Shown in pieces: positions 45,201 through 51,023 of a stretch of DNA of 64,000 nucleotides (position 1 is its first letter; every line of letters begins with the position of its first letter). The translations under genes and the position numbers were made by a program. Origin of the DNA: Limnomonas spitsbergensis (lineage: Eukaryota; Chlorophyta; Chlorophyceae; Chlamydomonadales); NCBI GenBank assembly GCA_037349105.1, contig JAYJMM010000111.1:2890001-2954000 (forward strand), given 5' to 3'. The notes beneath the pieces were generated by a model. The model worked only from the letters and a program-made list of their open reading frames with translations. It ran no database searches and was not told the DNA's origin.

Positions 45201-46582
45201 ATGCAGCATGGTCAAAGCCCCATGCGTATGGTCCCATGCATACATGCAGCATGGTCAGAGCCCCATGCGTATGGTCCCATGCAATCATGCAGCATAGTCA
45301 GAGCCCCATACGTATGGTCCCATGCACACATGCAGCATGGTCAGAGCCTCATACATATGGTCCCATGCACACATGCAGCATGGTCAGGGCCTCATACATA
45401 TGGTCCCATGCACACATGCAGCATGGTCAGAGCCTCATACGTATGGTCCCATGCACACATGCAGCATGGTCAGGGCCTCATACATATGGTCCCATGCACA
45501 CATGCAGCATGGTCAGAGCCTCATACGTATGGTCCCATGCACACATGCAGCATGGTCAGAGCCTCATACGTATGGTCCCATGCACACATGCAGCATGGTC
45601 AGAGCCTCATACGTATGGTCCCATGCACACATGCAGCATGGTCAGAGCCTCATACGTATGGTCCCATGCACACATGCAGCATGGTCAGAGCCTCATACGT
45701 ATGGTCCCATGCACACATGCAGCATGGTCAGAGCCTCATACGTATGGTCCCATGCACACATGCAGCTGGTTGCTCACCCAGGGAGGATGGCATGGTTCCT
45801 TGCTTGCTGCTTTCTCTGTGTTTGTGCTGCTTTTGATTGTTTTTGCCTGTGTTGCGTGTTTTAGGTTTTGGTTCTGGTGGCTTGCATCCCCCCGGTTCGC
45901 TCTGCCCGGCCATTTCGAAAAAGGCTGTGGGCGGCTGCGTTAACTTTGTAACAACAATTTTTTTCTGGTTCGCTGTCCCAGTTTATTTAGCGCCCAAAAG
46001 GCCAAAACGGTTTGTGGGCACCTGTCCGAGATGCATAAAAAGTGATACTCAGCTGCGCTGAGAAAAGGTCACTTTGTTGATTGCACAAGAGCGCCTTAGA
46101 CAGGCCACTGCTGAGCAGCCTCTACTGAGTTGATGGGGACTAAACAATGACCGGCCCACGGCCAGTGGCCCGAGCAGCAGGGATGTCTGTACCAGGTCCC
46201 CTCGGCCGTAGAACAAGATGTATCTGAATTGTAGCTGCAACAGCCTTCAATATGGATTTTTCGTAAGGCATCTTTCAAGCCACCCCAACCACTACAGGCC
46301 TTATCAGCTCATGCCCACCCAGCGCACCTCAGATCCTGATGCGGATGCAGCAACTGACATGGCTGCGACCTGTCTTAGCCTCTGCTGCTGCTGCTGCTGC
46401 TGCTGTATCCCTCTCAGGGTTGGCGCGCTGCTGAAGATCGCAGATCTCTGCTGCTGTAGTCCTTGCAGGGGAGGAGTGCTTATGACGATGCGCTGCTGGT
46501 GGATGCACTGCTGAGCGGGAGGACTCTTCAGCCAGGGCGCGGCTTTGCATGCACCTAAGAGCCGCCGAGCTTGCATGTACAT
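168..46582 (-). CDS. NIT1: Nitrilase-superfamily amidase (Nit1-type deaminated-glutathione amidase), eight exons seen, C-terminus outside window
   Basis: Exons in transcript order: 46582-46328, 43762-43667, 41596-41460, 12674-12612, 7171-7114, 4274-4183, 1988-1901, 204-168. Every junction is GT-AG and phases match (0,0,2,2,0,2,0, then 1 at the open end). The joined reading gives 275 complete residues. Residues 1-85 resemble an organelle leader (Arg/Ala/Ser-rich, with a Gln run). Next come [11 protein letters not shown], then [12 protein letters not shown] (predicted catalytic Glu131), [35 protein letters not shown] (Lys203), [15 protein letters not shown] (Cys244) and [13 protein letters not shown]. 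These are the ordered blocks of the carbon-nitrogen hydrolase fold; the WLSLGGF block points to the Nit1/NitFhit branch, whose known activity is hydrolysis of deaminated glutathione to 2-oxoglutarate and Cys-Gly. About 90 C-terminal residues are expected left of position 1. Substrate is inferred from family. Over 98% of the span is intron, mostly tandem repeats. Confidence 0.9.
212..832. repeat. (GATGGGGG)n microsatellite beside the 3' splice site of NIT1 exon 8
   Basis: Octanucleotide array GGATGGGG with blocks of GGATGTGG variants (about 350-420). On the NIT1 sense strand it is CCCCCATC, so it extends the pyrimidine tract just upstream of the acceptor of exon 8 at 205. Apparent open frames on both strands are an artefact of a repeat that lacks stop codons. 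Confidence 0.95.
1015..1900. repeat. C-rich intron 7 sequence with two extra copies of the exon 7 tail
   Basis: Pyrimidine-rich on the plus strand (long C and CT runs, 1130-1870). On the minus strand two copies of the exon 7 end and its donor occur. At about 1752-1690 the copy still reads [13 protein letters not shown] followed by GTGGGT. At about 1530-1480 a copy is broken by a stop codon but keeps GGTGCTGAG/GTGGGTGGG. Spacing to the true exon end is roughly 205 bp. Confidence 0.8.
1901..1988 (-). CDS. NIT1: NIT1 exon 7 (nucleophile cysteine exon)
   Basis: Acceptor TTGTGACGCAG, 88 nt, donor GTGGGT in phase 0. It reads [19 protein letters not shown] followed by [10 protein letters not shown]. 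The Cys in [10 protein letters not shown] is the family nucleophile. Partial copies of its head (2108-2200, 2540-2620) and tail (about 1470-1530, 1697-1752) flank it. Confidence 0.94.
1989..2660 (-). repeat. Intron 6, exon-proximal part with two decayed copies of the exon 7 head
   Basis: On the minus strand, about 2200-2108 and 2620-2540 repeat the acceptor and first 50-60 bases of exon 7 (CGCAGCCCAGTCGGGAA... and CGCAGCTCAATCGGGAA...), both with changes that break the reading frame. The stretch between them (2230-2480) is unique and holds no gene. Confidence 0.7.
2660..4216. repeat. 58-bp tandem array made of the NIT1 exon 6 end plus its 5' splice site, about 27 copies
   Basis: Units repeat every 58 bp (for example GGCCCTCATT at 3063 and 3121). 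On the minus strand each unit holds the last 47 bases of exon 6 (from about GCCGTACAACAGCGCC to GTGTGATAG) and then GTGAGCACAAT. Nearly every copy keeps the AG/GTGAGC donor. Because 58 is not a multiple of three and the plus strand lacks stops, three long plus-strand frames of 428-542 codons appear; they are not genes. Confidence 0.95.
4183..4274 (-). CDS. NIT1: NIT1 exon 6 (VHLFDVD block)
   Basis: Acceptor CACCCATCCAG, 92 nt, donor GTGAGC after GATAG, phase 2 out. It reads [18 protein letters not shown] and ends in [10 protein letters not shown]; the split codon AG+C gives Ser at the join with SPVGKLG. An earlier GT inside the exon (after GCGCCTG) gives the wrong phase for exon 7, so the later donor was chosen. 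The last 47 nt plus 11 intron nt form the unit of the adjacent 58-bp array. Confidence 0.92.
4280..4465. repeat. GGGATGGTTTT repeats next to the exon 6 acceptor
   Basis: Degenerate 11-12 bp repeats of GGGATGGTTTTG. On the sense strand they are CAAAACCATCCC and merge with the pyrimidine tract before the exon 6 acceptor at 4275. Confidence 0.8.
4466..5138. other. NIT1 intron 5, no gene seen
   Basis: Mostly unique sequence. A GC-rich stretch at about 4535-4625 contains GGGGGCCATCCCCC and GGGGCGAAGCCCCC and can fold into hairpins. A related string (GGGCTGCGCCCCTGAACCCC) recurs at about 5397 in inverted orientation, suggesting mobile-element remains. Confidence 0.5.
5139..5530. mobile_element. 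Small inverted-repeat element in NIT1 intron 5
   Basis: The left end (5141-5166, CGACAGCGATGGTCATACG) matches the reverse complement of the right end (5496-5526, AAGCAGTGATGGTCATACG). Internal CATACGG/CCGTATG palindromes repeat. About 390 bp with no coding capacity, consistent with a non-autonomous foldback or MITE-like element. No clear target duplication identified. Confidence 0.6.
5942..6216. repeat. 33-34 bp tandem repeat, about 8 copies
   Basis: Unit TTTATCGTGCCGGCTAGCGT followed by CGATTTACCCCCG, spaced 33-34 bp (5946, 5980, 6014, 6047, 6081). Located in NIT1 intron 5; no relation to an exon found. Confidence 0.92.
6480..7113. repeat. Telomere-motif repeats fused to copies of the exon 5 end (start of NIT1 intron 5)
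   Basis: Units alternate at about 75 and 68 bp (CGCGCC at 6621, 6696, 6764, 6839, 6907). Each joins GGGTTTAGGG strings to a segment related on the minus strand to the exon 5 end and donor (CTACCGGAAG/GTAGGGC in the true exon). Most copies read CCGGAG/GATAGG, with the donor GT lost. Copies at about 7050 (CCGGAAG/GTGTGA) and 6555 (CTGAAG/GTATGG) keep GT. Confidence 0.85.
7114..7171 (-). CDS. NIT1: NIT1 exon 5 (catalytic lysine exon)
   Basis: Acceptor CTTTGACAG, 58 nt, donor GTAGGG in phase 0. It reads [19 protein letters not shown]; the final Lys is the family's catalytic lysine in the YRKxHLF context completed by exon 6. The upstream polypyrimidine tract runs directly into the 4-kb C-rich (sense strand) array. 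Confidence 0.93.
7176..11210. repeat. 4-kb G-rich array in NIT1 intron 4 (GGTGGGTGGG / GGAGTAGGAGAGGGG units)
   Basis: Variable units of roughly 38-42 bp built from GCAGGTGGGTGGGTGGTGGG and GGAGTAGGAGAGGGGG. A block at about 7780-8270 recurs at about 8985-9475 (offset about 1,204 bp, e.g. GGGGGACAGGCGGGTAAGTG at 7890 and 9094). On the sense strand it is C-rich. Open frames of about 1,400 codons on the minus strand (Pro/Thr/His-rich) are repeat artefacts. Confidence 0.95.
11211..12335. repeat. GGCA-based tandem array in NIT1 intron 4
   Basis: 11,385-11,490 is GGCAGGCA repeats. 11,520-12,265 is a roughly 35-bp unit, GGCACAGTGGCGGCGTGGCA followed by two to six GGCA steps, about 21 copies. It is flanked by related copies of an ACGTGTGTGGCAGGCAAGTG-like segment (about 11,232 and 12,293). 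11,263-11,295 repeats the pyrimidine tract found beside exon 5. Confidence 0.93.
12336..12611 (-). repeat. Start of NIT1 intron 4 with two decayed copies of the exon 4 end
   Basis: On the minus strand, about 12,415-12,345 repeats the exon 4 tail (AAGGGCCCGGATCC...) and reads GCATTT/GAAAGC where the true exon has GCATTT/GTAAGC, so the donor is lost. A shorter copy around 12,500-12,465 reads AAGCATTT/GTCATG. Both carry the downstream intron string GCAGGGCCGTACC or a close variant. Spacing about 120 bp. Confidence 0.75.
12612..12674 (-). CDS. NIT1: NIT1 exon 4 (WLSLGGF block)
   Basis: Acceptor GATGCGTAG, 63 nt, donor GTAAGC. It reads [20 protein letters not shown], with the split codon TT+G giving Leu at the junction with exon 5. 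The GLWLSLGGF motif is typical of the Nit1 branch. It is separated from exon 3 by about 28.8 kb. Confidence 0.92.
12690..13256. repeat. Degenerate 70-bp repeats with telomere-like motifs, then a unique strip
   Basis: From 12,700 to 13,075 five diverged units combine AACCCTTGC, TGGCACGGCAG and TTTAGGGT strings. 13,080-13,256 is unique apart from a short GGTT run. This is the exon 4 side of NIT1 intron 3. No coding signal. Confidence 0.75.
13257..40223. repeat. 27-kb satellite array (46-47 bp unit, about 580 copies) inside NIT1 intron 3
   Basis: Consensus unit CAACTAGGAGGGATTAGGGC, then TAATTTACAGTA, then G7, C, G6. Two main types differ by one base (GGGCTAATTT versus GGGCTTTATTT), and the first G run varies from about 5 to 10. 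Copy number is array length divided by unit length, not a count. Rare variants recur at fixed distances, showing higher-order duplication. The plus strand is G-rich, so the NIT1 transcript is C-rich here. No open frame of note. Confidence 0.98.
40224..40617. other. Unique strip of NIT1 intron 3
   Basis: No gene seen. A short direct duplication, GGCAGAGGGCT at about 40,230 and 40,327 with diverged following sequence, is the only structure noticed. Confidence 0.5.
40618..41335. repeat. 12-bp repeat array (CTCTGGCCCACC / CCATGGCCCACC)
   Basis: Dodecamer array alternating CCCTCTGGCCCAC and CCCATGGCCCAC units. Twelve is a multiple of three, so long Pro-rich or Gly/Trp-rich frames appear on both strands; they are artefacts. 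Lies near the 5' end of NIT1 intron 3. Confidence 0.95.
41345..41395 (+). repeat. Inverted copy of the NIT1 exon 3 tail
   Basis: The plus strand reads CAGCCGCTGGACGAACCGCT, continues CACGAAGC, and has TACTGCCAGCTGGC at its end. It matches the minus-strand exon 3 sequence CAGCCGCTGGACGGCCCGCT and onward at about 85%. It faces the true exon across a gap of about 65 bp, so the pre-mRNA could form a hairpin covering the exon 3 donor. Confidence 0.8.
41460..41596 (-). CDS. NIT1: NIT1 exon 3: catalytic glutamate exon
   Basis: Acceptor CTTTACTTCCAG, phase 0 in, donor GTGAGT, phase 2 out. The 45 complete codons include [12 protein letters not shown] with the family's general-base Glu, then [15 protein letters not shown]. 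The split codon AG+G joins exon 4 as Arg. Three decayed copies of the exon's front half lie upstream in intron 2, and an inverted copy of its back half lies just downstream in intron 3. Confidence 0.92.
41690..42025 (-). repeat. Three tandem copies of NIT1 exon 3 acceptor plus exon head (intron 2)
   Basis: About 130-bp spacing. Two copies keep most of the string from the CTTCCAG acceptor through TGTGCTGTTGGGTTGCG. In register they read [13 protein letters not shown] (catalytic Glu replaced by Ala), [13 protein letters not shown] (Glu kept) and a copy with an early stop. All hit a stop shortly after, so none is a full exon. Confidence 0.85.
42105..42410. mobile_element. Dispersed repeat, partner of the element at 59.4-60.0 kb
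   Basis: Shares about 260 bp with 59,696-59,945: ACTATGCTGAGTA.TGCTGAC, then CATCAAACGAGG, TACTGTACTGGCTGAAAG, GCGATGTT.AATTAAATTAC, and a G-run end. Estimated identity about 80%. It is a truncated member lacking the left inverted repeat. Lies in NIT1 intron 2. Confidence 0.7.
42560..42772. mobile_element. Short inverted-repeat element, AGTGCTGTGC family, copy 1
   Basis: Begins CAGTGCTGTGCAATTGCGCC and ends TAATCAGCACAGCACTG. The interior has TACCTGAAG repeats and CAGCTAC...ATTCAGCCACC, shared with the copy at 48.3 kb. About 210 bp, non-coding, in NIT1 intron 2. Confidence 0.7.
42820..43640 (-). repeat. Five tandem extra copies of NIT1 exon 2 (intron 2), three with open frame and intact donor
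   Basis: Minus-strand copies lie at about 43610-43550, 43495-43430, 43290-43228, 43165-43102 and 42955-42885, separated by CCCTAAACCC-rich spacers. The 43.29 kb copy reads [23 protein letters not shown], the 43.49 kb copy [25 protein letters not shown], and the 43.16 kb copy [26 protein letters not shown]. All three are open and preceded by a CAG. The 43.6 kb copy has a stop and a GC donor. The 42.95 kb copy has lost its donor. Confidence 0.85.
43667..43762 (-). CDS. NIT1: NIT1 exon 2: first beta strand of the nitrilase fold
   Basis: Acceptor CCTTGCAG then 32 codons in phase 0, reading [19 protein letters not shown] and ending in CKRLAE before GTGAGA. The VAVxQMT block is the usual N-terminal strand of the family. 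Five further copies of the back two-thirds of this exon follow in the intron. Confidence 0.9.
43775..44275. repeat. Interstitial telomere-like repeats next to the exon 2 acceptor
   Basis: GTTAGGGTTAGGGTTTGTTAGGG-type strings at 43,780-43,940 and degenerate TTTAGGG/TTCAGGG at 44,095-44,270. On the NIT1 sense strand they are CCCTAA-rich and lead into the exon 2 acceptor. They sit within a gene, not at a chromosome end. Confidence 0.85.
44440..45768. repeat. 43-bp tandem array in NIT1 intron 1, about 31 copies
   Basis: Unit GCAGCATGGTCAGAGCCTCA plus TACGTATGGTCCCATGCACACAT, 43 bp. The variant CATGCAATCATGCAGCATAG recurs at 44,891 and 45,278, exactly nine units apart, so a 387-bp block was duplicated. 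All three plus-strand frames are open because the unit has no stop in any frame. Confidence 0.95.
46328..46582 (-). CDS. NIT1: NIT1 exon 1: start codon and organelle-targeting-like leader
   Basis: ATG at 46582-46580; a second in-frame ATG lies two codons on, and a third (MSVAAS) near the exon end could start a cytosolic form. The 85 residues are rich in Arg, Ala, Ser and Gln with almost no acidic residues, including an eight-Gln run encoded by CAG repeats. The exon closes at GGA TCT GAG followed by the donor GTGCGC (phase 0). Mitochondrial versus plastid targeting cannot be told from this. Confidence 0.8.
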
Positions 46583-47046
46583 CACTGGACAGTGGAGGAG
46601 GTGGCTGGGGCAGGTCCTAAAACTTGTGTCAGGCCCATTGGTCAGGAAGGGGTGTCAGCCACACCACGCATGGTGGGGCCCTTAAGTGGTTCCGGAGCGG
46701 GTACTGATCGCTGCCGAGGAGGAATCTCGATGGCATTCCACACCACAACTCCCAAGCCAGTCGCGGTGCGTATAACACAGTATAGCAGATCTCTAATCAA
46801 GGCTGTCCCAAAGCTGCATTTTGCTCCTGGAATACATGACTAGGTGCGCGATCCGATAGGGGAAAAACAAGAGCAGGCCTTGTAACAGCGATCAGCTTGC
46901 TTATTCGTCGCTCGCTCCTCGCTGTTGCTTCCTTTCCACGGCGCACAGCGGCGTCCCTCTTCAATTCCTTCTCTCTTCGTTCTCACGTGCCCCGACGCGT
47001 CTGTTGTGTTTAAGCCACCATCCCTTACCAGCCTCTGATCATCGAA
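46583..47046. promoter_or_regulatory. Shared 464-bp region between divergent NIT1 and bL34 genes
   Basis: The start codons of the two genes face away from each other with 464 bp between, so this must carry both 5' untranslated regions and both promoters. No clear TATA box was identified. Confidence 0.6.
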
Positions 47047-49479
47047 ATGGCAGCATCCACCTCGTTGCCTACTCTGGCTCTTCGCTGCCTCCAGCATGCC
47101 GGCAGCAGCATCAGCCTTCTCAACCTGCGGACCCTGACTGCTGCGCGCCTCTCCCCCTCCTCCTCCTCCTCCTTCCCCCAGCTATCATTCCAAGCTGACC
47201 TCCATCCCCATCTGGCACTGCTAGCTGCTGCTCGCACAGCAACTGCAGCAGGCACACCGCAGCCCATGCAGCGCTATGCGGGCATGCATCCGCCGCCACC
47301 GCCCGCCCTGCAAGCCCTAGGAGGCTTCCTCCTCACACCCCGCATGGCAGACGCCGTGTCCGCGTCTTCCTCATCGTTGTGGCTGGGTCAGCTACCGCAG
47401 CAGGAGAGATCTACAACCATCCGTGACACATCGCTGCTGCATGCGCTCTTCAGAGACGCCATAAAACCCCCAGGTGCGCCCAGCTGCTGTTTAGGCGACA
47501 TGAATAGTGACGCTGGACATAACCAAGAAAAGAACAGCCTGAAGTCATACATTGTCCAGGAGCGACCAGTTTTATCCAGCCCAGGGTTTACCCCATGCCG
47601 TTTTGGACGTATAACGCATTGTAGGACTGGTCCAGTAGTCCTAGAGTGAGGTCTGAGGGAGCGCGTATCATTTCGTGTTTCCTTTCTCAGGTTTTGTCTA
47701 GGCGACATGACTCGTGACGTTGGACAGTACCTAGAATATAACAGCAGTAAGTCGTGCATACCGGTAGTCCAGGTGCGCCCAGTTGCTTTCCAGGCGACAT
47801 GACTCGTGACGTTGGACAGTACCCAGAAAAGAGCAGCCTGCATAGTACCCTGTTGCTGTCTAAGGTGACATGCCTCTTGAGGAGATCAACATAACGAAAG
47901 CATACATTTTTCAAACCTGATTTTGTTGCTCCCTAAGAGCAATTGTAACATGTACGACCACCTTGCGATACCAGCGATCTTGTAAAATCCTTGTGGACAC
48001 ATTTAGGGATGGAGGTGCACCTGCCTAGTGGCCTTGGTGCTGTTGACCAGTTTGTTTAGTGGCATTTGGAATTAATTGTGGTAGCCGAGAAGTAGCGACG
48101 AGTGCTTGGTGAAGAGCCCGCCGCAGGCACTGATATTTTCCCGATCATTATTTATTTCGTCATTTTTACTCGTTACCACACGAGTGGACCCCGGCTTCGC
48201 CGGATTGTTTGCTTCGTTACCGTTTTGTCACGACTCGTAACCAGTACCTATTAAAAACAAAATGCCATTGACTGAATAAAAGCAAATTCGCAAAGCTTCA
48301 GGGCACTGATTCTTAACGAGTGCTGTGCCGTTGCGCCGTAATTCATAAATTGCACACGTAATTACGGCGTCTGAAGGGTAAAAGTAGCTGATTTTGCCTT
48401 GACATTGCCGTGACTGAAGCTCAGCTACGTAATTCAGCCACCGTAGTGAGCGTAATCGGCACAGCACCGCTCTTAGCATAAACAGATGTATACCCAAGAG
48501 GCCTGCTTTCCTTCTTGTTTATCATTTTCAAAAAACATGAATAATATTGCAATCGGCGTCAGGGTTTGCCGAGGTACATAGTATTCACCCTAAAGCCTGA
48601 ACCCCTTTCTTGTAACCCTATCGCAGGCATGGACCTCCCATCTGCATGCCCAGACATAAGTATCGGCACGCCGCACTGCCCGCCTGCATCGCGACCTGAA
48701 CAGCACCTCCCCGTTCTCGAGGGCGACGGGACCGCCGGCACCCTGCTGCCTCTGGACGCGCCCCCGGCGCACGCGCCCCCGGCAACGCCCCTGGAGTGCG
48801 CCAAGCGCGGCATGACCTACCAGCCCAGCCACAAGAAAAGGGTGAACAGTCACGGCCTGGAGAAAAGGTGATTGTGATTGTGTGCGACACGAATGATGTC
48901 ACTCCTTTGGACCCTGCTGTATGGTGGTCGTGTGTGTGACAATATTACGACAACATAGCTTAGTTAATTGTCATAATGACGTCACTCCTTCATTTTGTTT
49001 ACCTCTTGCACAGAAAAACGTGATTGTGCGTGTGTGTGTGTCCTGCTTCCACCGAGCATAGTGTGACTAGTGTACACACAAATGTGTGTATCGGTATTTG
49101 TGTTTGTTTGATCCGGTATTGATTTCGTGATAAGAACGGTGTAGAGAGACAGATATGTGTGTTGGGGTGTGGAGAGACAGATATGTGTGTTGGGTGTGGA
49201 GAGACAGATATGTGTGAAGGGGGACGGAGGCACGGAGCCATGCGCAATTGCGCACATGCCACAAGGGCTGTTTTTCAGTTAGCATCTGGCCGCCTTTTTG
49301 TCATTTTCCACCCCATGCTGCTGCTTCTGAACTCAGCCTAGTTGTTCTGCACAGCCTGCGTAATGCCAACACCCCTGCGGCTGCGCGCCCACAGGTTGAG
49401 CACCCCAGGGGGGCGCCTGACACTGATGCGGCGCATTCAGAGGAAGAGGAGCAAGTTGACAGCCGACTGCTTTGTTTGA
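47047..49479 (+). CDS. RPL34: Organellar large-subunit ribosomal protein bL34, three exons
   Basis: Exons 47047-47473, 48627-48867 and 49395-49479 join in phase (1, then 2) through CAG/GTGCGC...CGCAG and AAAG/GTGATT...CCACAG to give 250 residues. The last 50 residues carry the bL34 signature: KRGMTYQPSHKKRVNSHGLE, then RLSTPGGRLTLMRRIQRKRS and a stop. bL34 is a small basic protein of the bacterial-type large subunit. The roughly 200-residue leader is long but starts like an organelle transit peptide (MAASTSLPTLALRCLQHAG). The third exon is only 85 bp. Mitochondrial rather than plastid is a guess. Both introns contain copies of their own 5' splice site. Confidence 0.9.
47474..47890 (+). repeat. 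Tandem copies of the bL34 exon 1 donor region in intron 1
   Basis: The true donor context CCAGGTGCGCCCAGCTGCTG, continuing TTTAGGCGACATGA...GACGCTGGACA, recurs at about 47,769 (CCAGGTGCGCCCAGTTGCTT). Partial versions starting at the GCGACATGACTCGTGACG segment lie at about 47,690 and 47,850. Up to four versions of the 5' splice region therefore lie in series. Confidence 0.8.
48312..48482. mobile_element. Short inverted-repeat element, AGTGCTGTGC family, copy 2 (bL34 intron 1)
   Basis: Starts GAGTGCTGTGCCGTTGCGCC and ends GCGTAATCGGCACAGCAC. The interior CAGCTACGTAATTCAGCCACC matches the 42.6 kb copy. About 165 bp. Confidence 0.72.
48868..49394 (+). repeat. bL34 intron 2 with a copy of the exon 2 donor region and short repeats
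   Basis: The donor string AGAAAAGGTGATTGTG recurs as AGAAAAACGTGATTGTG at about 49,012. AATGATGTCACTCCTT (48,891) recurs as AATGACGTCACTCCTT (48,975). GAGAGACAGATATGTGTGTTG occurs three times at 49,144-49,220. The acceptor is CGCGCCCACAG. Confidence 0.75.
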
Positions 49480-50154
49480 AGGACTGCTTGGGGCAATTTA
49501 GCTGATGCCGTACTGCTATGTTTAGGGTTTAAGGTTTGGGGACCGCTTGGGGGTGGCAGATTGGCGAGACTAATCAAGTACTGCTGACCGTTTCCGAATT
49601 CATGTGCGGCGCATGTATATTTTGTCTGCAAGCGACGTGTCTTGGGTTTCGCTGTCGGCGCATGGGCTTTGTTGAAAGGCTTGAACCGCATGGGACTTCA
49701 TTCTTTTATGGGCACATGGGAGCCCCTGTGCCTGGTACTTCCCCATGCATAGAAAATTGAACAGAGGGCGGATGGTGAATAGTCGCTTGTAGGCGATCTT
49801 CAGATGGGGGGACTCGTTTGATGATCTATCAAGGAGTCGACTTGGAGCCTCTGGACTGGCTGTTGATGAAGTGTTGATGAAGTTGGTGGTGGTAAACCAG
49901 GTGGAAGGCTGGAGAATGCCTGATAAAGGCCGAAATATCAAGAGAAGACCTTCAAGGCTAAGCAGTGTTTGTGCCTGCTTAGGCTGGAAGGAATAGTGCT
50001 GTGCCGATTATGGTCCTTACGGTGGCTGAATTATGAAACTGTGTTTGGTCATCGCAAATTTCAAGGCTGTTTAGCTACTTTCACCAGGAAAAGACTTAAA
50101 TTGCGCGCACAAGTTTTGAACGACGGCACAATAGATGTCAATGCTTGATGAAGC
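49480..50154. other. Intergenic stretch with a partial AGTGCTGTGC element
   Basis: No gene recognised. AGTGCTGTGCCGATTATGGT at about 49,991, followed by CGGTGGCTGAATT, matches one end of the inverted-repeat family in inverted orientation; a possible opposite end (GACGGCACAATAG) lies near 50,120. Confidence 0.5.
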
Positions 50155-50816
50155 TGTCAATGACGATACACCTCTGGGCCCTGCTCACAAGAAGGCTCGG
50201 CCGCGTGGGCGCCTAAATAGAAGAAACCGAAAAAAGAGGGCAAGAGGTAAAAAGGATGGGACAGACAAAAGGATGGAAAGGCAATGGAAGTTCCAGTCTC
50301 TGATGGAGCTGTGAACGATGATTTTTCGCTCGGTTACACCTCTGACTGGAACTTTTGTTTTTAGGGGGTCTCTTTCCTCTCTCTCTTTAGTTTCCAACCT
50401 TGCTGTTGGACGCCGACGCGGCCGAGCTTTGCAGCATGGCCCAGTGGTGTAACGTCATTGACCTCTGATTGGAGGTGCGATCGGGCTGCATTTTCCTTTG
50501 GGGGGGGGGGTATTTCTTTCCCCATTGTGTTCTTCTCCTTCTTTCCCTCTCACCTTCCGTTTCTTTCCTTCCAACGGGACAGTTGGGCGCCCACGCGGCC
50601 TAGCCTTTTTGAGCAGGGTCCAGAGGTGTCATGTCATTGACCTCTGACTGGAGGCCGGTCAAGGTTCGGCCCCAATCAGGCCTTTGGCTGCCGCTGTTGA
50701 TCGGCATACAGAAGACACTGGAAAGGGTCTCATCAGAAAGAACGCGGTGGGGCTCTGGAGTTAATGACGTTACACCTCTGGGCCATGCTGAAATGAAGCT
50801 CGGCCACGTCGGCAAA
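50155..50816. mobile_element. Cluster of two foldback elements with shared 55-bp ends
   Basis: Four copies of one end sequence alternate in orientation. Forward copies lie at 50,157 (TCAATGACGATACACCTCTG) and 50,760 (TTAATGACGTTACACCTCTG). Reverse copies end near 50,463 and 50,643 (GTAACGTCATTGACCTC and GTCATGTCATTGACCTC). Each forward-reverse or reverse-forward pair brackets 230-310 bp. The first element also has an inner inverted repeat around GGAAGTTCCAGT/ACTGGAACTT. Confidence 0.7.
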
Positions 50817-51023
50817 CAAAAAGTCAGCTATGGAAGTCGAGGGAGAAGGCACAGGAGGAAATAAAGGAAGGAGCAAGTTCACCCGCCAAACAGCAAGAAT
50901 ACTAAGGTTGGGCAGACCGTATCCCCTGCCCCTAAAGAGACTAGTGGGGGTTCTTGAGTGTGCCTCCAGGATTCTGGCTCTTGCAACGCAGGAACACCAC
51001 ACAAAATCCACAGGTAACCAGGT

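Noticed and set aside
44306..45943. 545-codon plus-strand protein with [16 protein letters not shown] repeats
   Set aside because: The 43-bp unit lacks stops in every plus frame; no conserved domain and it lies antisense within NIT1 intron 1.
46840..47097. Minus-strand 85-codon frame upstream of bL34
   Set aside because: Overlaps the divergent promoter and the bL34 start antisense; no family resemblance.
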